6,493 nt of DNA from Novosphingobium sp. (GTDB lineage Bacteria; Pseudomonadota; Alphaproteobacteria; Sphingomonadales; Sphingomonadaceae), in assembly GCA_027490345.1 (NCBI GenBank), contig JAIXYF010000399.1:1-6493 (forward strand), given 5' to 3'. Both the position numbers and the translations under genes were made by a program. Within the stretch, counting starts at the first letter, position 1. The number at the start of each line of letters is the position of its first letter. Positions 1 to 5,552 of this stretch are shown one piece after another. The notes below the pieces were generated by a model. That model was not told the DNA's origin and searched no databases. It was given only the letters and a program-made list of their open reading frames with translations.

Positions 1-876
1 CACCTTGTTGCGGGGCAGGCTCATCGCCGTGTCCCAATCAATCGGGTCCGGCATGTCCTTCAGATAACCGGTGGCGCGGGCCACCTGGGTGATGCGGTCC
101 ATGCTGCGGCCGGCCAGCACCAGTTCGCGGCCACAGGCTTTCGCCACCGCGCCCAGCGTGCCCAGCCGGGCGGCGTTGCTGGCAAAGGTCGTCACCAGCA
201 CCCGGCCCTGCTTGCGCGCCTTGATCAGCCGCATCAGCCCGTCTTTCACATCGCCTTCGCTGCCCGATGCTTCCGGATTGAACACGTTGGTGGAATCACC
301 GATCATCGCCAATATGCCGCTGTCACCAATGGCCTTCAGCTGCGCGGCGCTGGCCGGGGTGCCCATCTGCGGCGCATCATCCAGCTTCCAGTCGCCGGTG
401 TGGAAAATGCGGCCATAGGGCGTGTCGATGATCAGCGCATTGCCTTCGGGAATCGAATGGGCGAGCGCGACATAGGTGAAGCCGAACGGCCCCAGTTGCA
501 GCGTGCCGCCCATTGGGATGATCTTCAGCTTGACCTCGTTGGTGAGGCCCTCTTCCTCCAGCTTCTTGGCGATCAGGCCGGCGGTGAACGGCGTGGCATA
601 GAGCGGCACGCCCAGATCGAGCGCGAAATAAGGCACCGCGCCGATATGATCCTCGTGCGCATGGGTCAGCACCACGCCGAGAAGATCGTCCAGCCGTTCC
701 TCTATGAACGAGAGATCGGCGAACACCAGATCGACGCCCGGATAATGGGGATCCGCAAATGTCATGCCGAGATCGACCATCAGCCACTTGCCGTTGCAGC
801 CATAGAGATTGACGTTCATGCCGATCTCGCCCGATCCGCCGAGCGCGAGAAACAGCAATTCCTTACCGGGTTTCAC
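1..876 (-). CDS. rnj: Ribonuclease J, N-terminal 292 residues (runs off the left edge)
   Basis: Metallo-beta-lactamase/beta-CASP ribonuclease (cytoplasmic). The family has 5'-to-3' exonuclease and endonuclease activity in mRNA decay and rRNA maturation. In the translation, the zinc-binding motif HAHEDH is at residues 72-77 (family form HxHxDH, preceded by LT). The next metal-ligand motifs are H140 in AHSIPEG and D162 in HTGDWK. The start of the beta-CASP region shows GDSTN (193-197) and TTFASNAARL (229-238). The family is usually about 550 residues, so roughly the last 250, including the rest of beta-CASP and the C-terminal domain, lie outside the window. The start is GTG at 876-874, because an in-frame TGA sits only 12 nt upstream (891-889) and no other start codon lies between. 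The Shine-Dalgarno is weak (GGA, 6 nt away). The gene follows coaX by 39 nt on the same strand and is probably co-transcribed with it. The N-terminus MKPGKELLFLALGGSGEIGMN fits the family well. Confidence 0.96.
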   Translation of the reverse strand, partial: MKPGKELLFLALGGSGEIGMNVNLYGCNGKWLMVDLGMTFADPHYPGVDLVFADLSFIEERLDDLLGVVLTHAHEDHIGAVPYFALDLGVPLYATPFTAGLIAKKLEEEGLTNEVKLKIIPMGGTLQLGPFGFTYVALAHSIPEGNALIIDTPYGRIFHTGDWKLDDAPQMGTPASAAQLKAIGDSGILAMIGDSTNVFNPEASGSEGDVKDGLMRLIKARKQGRVLVTTFASNAARLGTLGAVAKACGRELVLAGRSMDRITQVARATGYLKDMPDPIDWDTAMSLPRNKV

Positions 877-895
877 AAAAGTTCCAGTTCACTTG

Positions 896-909
896 GGGCC
901 GCCTGGCCC
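896..909 (-). other. Small GC hairpin in the coaX-rnj gap
   Basis: On the coding strand the gap after the coaX stop contains GGGCC, the loop AGGC, then GGCCC: a perfect five-pair GC stem with a four-base loop. It is preceded, not followed, by a run of five T, so it does not look like an intrinsic terminator of coaX. It ends about 20 nt before the rnj GTG. A role in rnj translation or in processing the polycistronic mRNA is possible but only inferred; a stem this short can occur by chance in GC-rich DNA. Confidence 0.3.
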
Positions 910-915
910 GAAAAA

Positions 916-1713
916 TCACGCAGCGCCGTCCTGCGCTGCCACGCGTTCGGCCAAAATGGCAATGCCATCCAGCGTCAAGTCGGTATCGACATGGTCGAAG
1001 ATCGCCGTGTGCTCGTCGAACAATACGGCCAGCCCGCCTGTGGCAACCACTTTGGCGGGACGGCCGATCTCGGCGCGCAGGCGGGCGATCAGTCCTTCCA
1101 TCATCGCCACATAGCCCCAGAACACACCGATTTGCATCTGGTCTTCGGTGTTACGCCCGATCACGCTGCGGTTGTTGTTTTGCGGCGGCGCAATCGCGAT
1201 GCGCGGCAGCTTGGCCGCCGCCGTTACCAGCGCATCGAGCGACAGGTTGATGCCGGGCGCGATGATCCCGCCCTTGTAGGCGCCGCTCGCATCGACCACA
1301 TCGAATGTTGTGGCGGTGCCGAAATCCACCACGATCAGATCGCCCGGATACTTGGCATGGGCCGCCACCGTGTTGACCGCGCGGTCTGCCCCCAGCGATC
1401 TGGGATGCTCGACATCGGCGATAAAGCCCCATTCCACCGGCGGCTGCCCGGCAACTAGCGGCTCGATGCCGAAATACTTCTGCCCCAGCACTTGCAGATT
1501 ATGCAGCGCGCGCGGCACCACGGTGGAAATCAGGATCTGCGAAACTGCCTTGGGATCGAAGCCCTGTAGCTGCATCAACTGGAGGAGCCACACCGCGTAT
1601 TCATCAGCCGTGCGGCGCGGATCGGTGGCCACGCGCCAGCGCGACTTGATCTCGCGCCCGTCAAACAGCGCAAACACGACATTGGTGTTGCCGACGTCAA
1701 CCGCCAGAAGCAT
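916..1713 (-). CDS. coaX: Type III pantothenate kinase (CoaX)
   Basis: Phosphorylates pantothenate to 4'-phosphopantothenate with ATP, the first step of coenzyme A synthesis, in the cytosol. The type III family uses an ASKHA (actin-like) fold, needs a monovalent cation and is not feedback-inhibited by CoA. The protein is 265 residues, normal for the family (about 250-270). Visible motifs in order: the N-terminal phosphate-binding motif DVGNTN (6-11); the substrate/catalytic motif LGADRAVN (107-114), with D110 as the expected catalytic aspartate; DFGTATTFD (130-138); GGIIAPG (148-154); IGRNTEDQMQIG (185-196) and ATGG (224-227). The ATG at 1713 is chosen because it directly precedes the conserved LLAVDVGNTN and has a strong AGGAGG Shine-Dalgarno. 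It lies 21 nt after the birA stop. No other pantothenate kinase gene is in the window. No key motif is missing. Confidence 0.97.
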   Translation of the reverse strand: MLLAVDVGNTNVVFALFDGREIKSRWRVATDPRRTADEYAVWLLQLMQLQGFDPKAVSQILISTVVPRALHNLQVLGQKYFGIEPLVAGQPPVEWGFIADVEHPRSLGADRAVNTVAAHAKYPGDLIVVDFGTATTFDVVDASGAYKGGIIAPGINLSLDALVTAAAKLPRIAIAPPQNNNRSVIGRNTEDQMQIGVFWGYVAMMEGLIARLRAEIGRPAKVVATGGLAVLFDEHTAIFDHVDTDLTLDGIAILAERVAAQDGAA

Positions 1714-1717
1714 CAGA

Positions 1718-1727
1718 TCCTCCTCCT
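1718..1727 (-). promoter_or_regulatory. Strong ribosome-binding site of coaX
   Basis: The coding strand reads AGGAGGAGGA, ending 4 nt before the coaX ATG, so an AGGAGG can sit at normal spacing. It lies wholly in the 21-nt birA-coaX gap. It is the best Shine-Dalgarno in the window and fixes the coaX start. It suggests coaX is translated independently rather than only by coupling to birA. Confidence 0.85.
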
Positions 1728-1734
1728 GCGCCCA

Positions 1735-2466
1735 TCAGTGTGTCCCGATGAGTTCGACATCGCCTGCGTGGATGGCACGGACTGCGCCATCCGCCAAGCG
1801 CAGAAGGACCGCGCCGTCCGGCTCCAGACCCGCAAAGGCGCCGATCACGCGGCCTTCCTCGGCCAGGTTGACCCCCAGCAAGGTGCCTTTGGGCAGGGCG
1901 CGTTCCAGCCACTGCGCGCGCAAGGCAGGCCAGCCGCCTGCGTGCCATGCGGTCAGATCTTCCGCCCAGGCACCTGCCAGCGCCGAAGCGAACGCATCGC
2001 GGCTCACCGCATGCCCCAGCCCGGCGAGCGATATTGTCTGGCGGCCCGGCACATCGGGCGCCTCGGCCAGATTGACCCCGATGCCCACCACCACTGCATC
2101 GCGCTGCCGCTCCAGCAGGATGCCGCCCAGCTTGGCCTCGCCCACCAGCAGATCGTTGGGCCACTTGAGCGCGAGGCCAGGCAGACCGGGCAGCACCGCC
2201 ATCACGGCCTTGTAGACGCTCAATCCGGCCACGAGCGCCAGCGTTTGCGGCAAGGCCTCACCATCGCGCAGGGCCACGGCGGTGGAACCCATGAAATTGC
2301 CAAGGCCGCCAGCCCAGACCCGCCCTGCGCGACCGCGGCCGGCACTTTGCCGATCCGCGACCAGCCAGTGCCCTTCGGCAGGAGCCTCACCCCCGGCGAG
2401 CAGCGCGAGCAGCGCCGTGTTGGTCGAGGCGACCTCGCCCACGACCCTGATCAGCGGGTCCGGCAC
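1735..2466 (-). CDS. birA: Biotin--[acetyl-CoA-carboxylase] ligase, catalytic-only (no HTH domain)
   Basis: Activates biotin with ATP to biotinyl-5'-AMP and transfers it to a lysine of biotin carrier proteins such as the acetyl-CoA carboxylase carrier subunit. The 243-residue protein opens directly into the ligase domain: VASTNTALL (12-20), the biotinyl-AMP loop GRGRAG (43-48), KWPND (101-105), KLGGILLE (112-119) and VGIGVNL (127-133). A small C-terminal beta-barrel domain follows (about 195-240, with GRVIGAFAGL and HAGDVELIG). The E. coli protein is about 321 residues and has an N-terminal winged-helix repressor domain. That domain is absent here, so this should be an enzyme only (group I), not the biotin-operon repressor. 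The start is GTG at 2466-2464, seven codons after the nuoN stop in the same frame. No ATG lies between that stop and the conserved motifs, and the Shine-Dalgarno is poor. It sits 18 nt after nuoN. Function is secure; the exact start is less so. Confidence 0.94.
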   Translation of the reverse strand: MPDPLIRVVGEVASTNTALLALLAGGEAPAEGHWLVADRQSAGRGRAGRVWAGGLGNFMGSTAVALRDGEALPQTLALVAGLSVYKAVMAVLPGLPGLALKWPNDLLVGEAKLGGILLERQRDAVVVGIGVNLAEAPDVPGRQTISLAGLGHAVSRDAFASALAGAWAEDLTAWHAGGWPALRAQWLERALPKGTLLGVNLAEEGRVIGAFAGLEPDGAVLLRLADGAVRAIHAGDVELIGTH

Positions 2467-2484
2467 CAGCCCAGCCCAGCGGGG

Positions 2485-3948
2485 TCAGGCTATGTGGAAC
2501 AGGGCGGCTGCAGCATTGCCTGCCAGCACACCAAGCGGCTTTGTGAGCAGATAGCCTAGCGGCGAAATCGCCACGGCCGAGCCGAGCAGCAGCACGCGCT
2601 GGGCCATGTCACTCTTGCCCTGCACCACATCGGCGGCTTCGTCGAAGTACATCACCTTGACGACCTTGATGTAATAGAACGCGCCGATCACCGAGGCGGC
2701 AATGCCGATGGCGGCCAGCGAGAGCAGGCCCGCCTGCACCGCCGCCTGAAACACCACGAACTTGCCCCAGAAGCCCAGCAGTGGCGGTATGCCGGCCAGG
2801 CTGAACATGACCATGGCCAGCGCCAGCGCCAGCATTGGCCGGGTCTTGGACAGGCCAGCCATCGCGGCAATCGATTCCACCGGGGCGCCGCTTTCATCAC
2901 GCAGCATCAGCACAGCGACAAAGCCCGCCACCGACATCACGACATAGATCGCCAGATAGACGAGCATCGCCGCTGCGCCCGCCTCGTTGGCGCATGCGAG
3001 CCCGATCAGCATGAAGCCGACATTGTTGATCGAGGAATAGGCCAGCAGGCGCTTGATATTGTCTTGCCCGATGGCACCGAGCGCACCGATCACGATCGAG
3101 AGGAGCGCCACGAAGATCACGATCTGCTGCCATGCGCCGGGCTGCGCGCCAAAGGCAAACAGGCTGACGCGCATCAGCAGCGCCAGCGCGGCCACTTTGG
3201 GCGCCGTCGCGAAGAAAGTCGTCACCGGGGTCGGTGCGCCTTCATAAACGTCGGGTGTCCACATGTGGAACGGCGCGGCACTGATCTTGAAGGCAAGACC
3301 TGCCAGCACGAACACAATCCCGAAGGTTGCACCCATCGAAAGCGGCCCGGCTAGCGCGGCATGGATGCCGGCAAAACTGGTCGATCCGGTGAAGCCATAG
3401 GTCAGGCTGATGCCATAGAGCAGGATACCCGAGGCGAGCGAACCGAGTACGAAGTACTTTAGCCCTGCTTCGGCGGAACGTTCGTCGCTGCGCAGGAACG
3501 CGGCCATCACGTAAGCGGCAAGGCTGTTGAGTTCGAGCCCGATATAGAGCGCCAGCATGTCGGTGGCCGAAACCATGATGCCCATGCCCATAGCCGCACA
3601 CAGCACCCGCAGCGGGAATTCGGCACGCATCGCCTGGGTGCGATCGAAGAAAGCAGGCGCGATGATCAGCGTCACGGCAGCGCCGGCGTAGATGAGCAGT
3701 TTGGCAAACGCGGCGAAAGCATCGCCGCTGAACTGGCCGTTCCACGCGCTCACGCCCGCGCCCATCGCGGCATTGCCCAGCGCCGGTGCCGTTAGCACGG
3801 CGCAGACGGTGAGGACCGCCACGGACGCAATCGAGATGACGCGGCTGGCCTTGTCACCGCCCCAGGCGGCGGCGAGCAGCAGGATCAGGCCAGAAACGCT
3901 GAGGACTTCCTCGGTCCCGGTGATCGCCAGCGAACGGAGAAGTTCCAT
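2485..3948 (-). CDS. nuoN: NADH-quinone oxidoreductase subunit N
   Basis: One of the three antiporter-like (Mrp-type) subunits of the complex I membrane arm in the inner membrane; it carries protons as electrons pass from NADH to quinone. The 487-residue protein matches the usual length (E. coli about 485) and is a string of hydrophobic helices. Charged residues expected along the proton path are present: E139 in GLELNSLAAY, K221 in KISAAPFHMWTPDVYEGAP, K251 in TAPKVA and K396 in GFWGKF. The motif IKRLLAYSSINNVGF (298-312) is also typical. Assigning these as equivalents of studied E. coli residues rests on family knowledge, not an alignment. The ATG overlaps the nuoM stop by one base (TGATG) and has a good Shine-Dalgarno inside nuoM, so the two are likely translationally coupled. 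It appears to be the last nuo gene; the next gene, birA, follows after 18 nt. Confidence 0.98.
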   Translation of the reverse strand: MELLRSLAITGTEEVLSVSGLILLLAAAWGGDKASRVISIASVAVLTVCAVLTAPALGNAAMGAGVSAWNGQFSGDAFAAFAKLLIYAGAAVTLIIAPAFFDRTQAMRAEFPLRVLCAAMGMGIMVSATDMLALYIGLELNSLAAYVMAAFLRSDERSAEAGLKYFVLGSLASGILLYGISLTYGFTGSTSFAGIHAALAGPLSMGATFGIVFVLAGLAFKISAAPFHMWTPDVYEGAPTPVTTFFATAPKVAALALLMRVSLFAFGAQPGAWQQIVIFVALLSIVIGALGAIGQDNIKRLLAYSSINNVGFMLIGLACANEAGAAAMLVYLAIYVVMSVAGFVAVLMLRDESGAPVESIAAMAGLSKTRPMLALALAMVMFSLAGIPPLLGFWGKFVVFQAAVQAGLLSLAAIGIAASVIGAFYYIKVVKVMYFDEAADVVQGKSDMAQRVLLLGSAVAISPLGYLLTKPLGVLAGNAAAALFHIA

Positions 3949-5552
3949 CAGTGTGCCTCCCCGTGCGCGGCTTCCGGCCCGTGTTCAGCTTCCAGCCCAT
4001 GCGCGGTTCCAGCGCCGTGTTCCATCTCAGCCCCATGTTCATGTTCTGACGCGGCAGGCGGCATCACGCCCAGTCGCAGATCAGCGTCGCCCTTAGGCCG
4101 CGCCTGTGCCAACCGCGCTTCCAGCCCGGCGATGTCCTTGCGCATCGGCGCGAGGAAGGTTTCCGGATAGACGCCCATCCACAGCACGGCAGCGGCCAGC
4201 GGCACCATCATCGCCCATTCGCGGGCATCCAGATCGGGCATGGCGGCAGCGTCCGCGTTCTTCTGCACGCCGAACACGACGCGGCGATAGAGGTAGAGCA
4301 TGTAGGCCGCGCCCAAGATGATACCCGTGGTGCAGACCAGCGCTACCCAGCTCGATTGCGCATAGATGCCCAGCAGCGAGAGGAACTCACCCACAAAGCC
4401 GCTCGTACCCGGCAGGCCAACAGAGGCCATCGTGAAGAGCATGAAGAACAACGCATAAGCGGGCATATTGATGGCAAGACCGCCGTACCGGTCGATCTCG
4501 CGCGTGTGCAGCCGGTCGTAGATTACGCCGACCGCAAGGAACAGCGCGCCCGAGACGAGACCGTGGCTCAGCATCACGATCATCGAGCCTTCCAGCCCCT
4601 GCCGGTTGAACGCGAAGAGCCCGACCGTGACAATCGCCATGTGCGCGACCGAGGAATAGGCGATCAGCTTCTTCATGTCGTTCTGCACGAGCGCGATCAG
4701 CGAGGTGATGACCACCGCCGCCATCGAAAGCCCATAGATCAGCGGCGCAAACTGCGCGCTGGCTTCCGGGAACATCGGCAGCGAGAAGCGGATGAAGCCA
4801 TATCCGCCCATCTTGAGCAGCACGCCCGCAAGGATAACCGAACCCGCCGTAGGGGCCTGCACGTGCGCATCGGGCAGCCAGGTGTGGGTCGGCCACATCG
4901 GCATCTTGACCGCGAAGCTGGCGAAAAATGCCAGCCACAGCCAGGTCTGCGCCTGCGCAGGGAAGTTCGTGGACATCAGCGTCGGGATGTCGGTCGTGCC
5001 CGCTTCGCTGGCCATCCACATCATCGCGATCAGCATCAGCACCGAGCCGAGCAGCGTGTAGAGGAAGAACTTGTAGCTGGCGTAGATGCGGTCCGCCCCG
5101 CCCCAGATGCCGATGATGAGATACATCGGGATCAGGCCGGCTTCGAACATGATGTAGAACAGGAACAGATCCTGCGCCGAGAAGACGCCGATCATCAGCG
5201 TTTCCATCACGAGGAAGTTGGCGTAATATTCGCCTGCGCGCTTCTCGATCGTTTTCCAGCTCGCGCCGATGCAGATCGGCATGAGGAACACTGTCAGCGC
5301 GATCAGTAGCAGCGCAATGCCATCGATGCCCAGCTTCCATTCGAACCCGGCAAACAGCGAGGCATGTTCCTGGAACTGCCACTGCGGCCCGCCGATCTCA
5401 TACTGCGACCAAAGCACTGCGCCGAGCACGAGATCGACCAGCGTTGCCGCCAGCGCGATCATGCGCGCGCTTTCGCGCCCGGCCATGAGGCAGCCCACCG
5501 CGCCGACCAGCGGCACAAGCAGCATCAGGGAAAGGATGGGAAAGCCGCTCAT
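3948..5552 (-). CDS. nuoM: NADH-quinone oxidoreductase subunit M
   Basis: Antiporter-like, proton-translocating subunit of the complex I membrane arm, placed between NuoL and NuoN in known structures. The protein is 534 residues, somewhat longer than E. coli NuoM (about 509). Key family residues are visible: E137 in FEAGLIPMYLIIG, K216 in AVKMPMWPTHTWLPDAH, K247 in LLKMGGYG, H330 in LSHGLVSGALF and E389 in GFVGEF. The last of these is a glutamate where NuoL and NuoN carry lysine, which marks this as M rather than a paralogue. The hydrophobic core ends near residue 470. After it comes a hydrophilic C-terminal extension that finishes in a histidine-rich tail (504-534) with a regular six-residue spacing. 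The ATG at 5552 overlaps the nuoL stop (ATGA). The preceding GGGTGA, 6 nt away and inside nuoL, can pair with the 16S rRNA tail. The tail's function is unknown. Confidence 0.98.
   Translation of the reverse strand: MSGFPILSLMLLVPLVGAVGCLMAGRESARMIALAATLVDLVLGAVLWSQYEIGGPQWQFQEHASLFAGFEWKLGIDGIALLLIALTVFLMPICIGASWKTIEKRAGEYYANFLVMETLMIGVFSAQDLFLFYIMFEAGLIPMYLIIGIWGGADRIYASYKFFLYTLLGSVLMLIAMMWMASEAGTTDIPTLMSTNFPAQAQTWLWLAFFASFAVKMPMWPTHTWLPDAHVQAPTAGSVILAGVLLKMGGYGFIRFSLPMFPEASAQFAPLIYGLSMAAVVITSLIALVQNDMKKLIAYSSVAHMAIVTVGLFAFNRQGLEGSMIVMLSHGLVSGALFLAVGVIYDRLHTREIDRYGGLAINMPAYALFFMLFTMASVGLPGTSGFVGEFLSLLGIYAQSSWVALVCTTGIILGAAYMLYLYRRVVFGVQKNADAAAMPDLDAREWAMMVPLAAAVLWMGVYPETFLAPMRKDIAGLEARLAQARPKGDADLRLGVMPPAASEHEHGAEMEHGAGTAHGLEAEHGPEAAHGEAH
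3956..3962 (-). promoter_or_regulatory. Ribosome-binding site of nuoN inside the end of nuoM
   Basis: The coding strand reads GGGGAGG, ending 7 nt before the nuoN ATG. The same bases encode the last residues of the NuoM histidine-rich tail (codons for H-G-E-A), so this stretch serves both the NuoM C-terminus and nuoN initiation. Confidence 0.75.
3962..4051 (-). repeat. 18-bp tandem repeat encoding the NuoM histidine tail
   Basis: Five imperfect units of 18 bp start at about 3962, 3980, 3998, 4016 and 4034. On the plus strand each begins with CGTG or CATG. The units at 3962 and 3980 agree at 14 of 18 positions by hand comparison; others are more diverged. On the coding strand they encode hexapeptides beginning His-Gly: HGAEME, HGAGTA, HGLEAE, HGPEAA, then HGEAH at the end. 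Histidines fall at residues 506, 512, 518, 524 and 530, plus 504 and 534. This looks like an old minisatellite expanded in frame at the 3' end of nuoM. Confidence 0.8.

Noticed and set aside
896..915. Possible intrinsic terminator after coaX
   Set aside because: The hairpin has only five pairs and the T-run comes before it on the coding strand. Read on the other strand, the bases after it are G and A, not T, so neither direction fits a terminator.
400..1458. A 352-codon open frame on the plus strand
   Set aside because: It lies antisense across the RNase J and CoaX genes, both of which have clear family motifs. Its product is Arg/His/Gln-rich with no recognisable domain, as expected of an antisense frame in GC-rich DNA.
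1738..2559. A 273-codon open frame on the plus strand opposite birA
   Set aside because: It covers the conserved BirA motifs in antisense and runs into the end of nuoN; the composition is that of a shadow frame.
3962..4051. CRISPR-like or regulatory direct repeats
   Set aside because: The repeats are contiguous with no spacers, in frame with nuoM and keep the His-Gly codons, so they are a coding minisatellite.
4356..5309. A 317-codon open frame on the plus strand opposite nuoM
   Set aside because: The product is highly charged (Arg, His, Glu, Asp, Gln) and low in hydrophobics, the typical mirror image of membrane-protein codons. No motif or ribosome site supports it.
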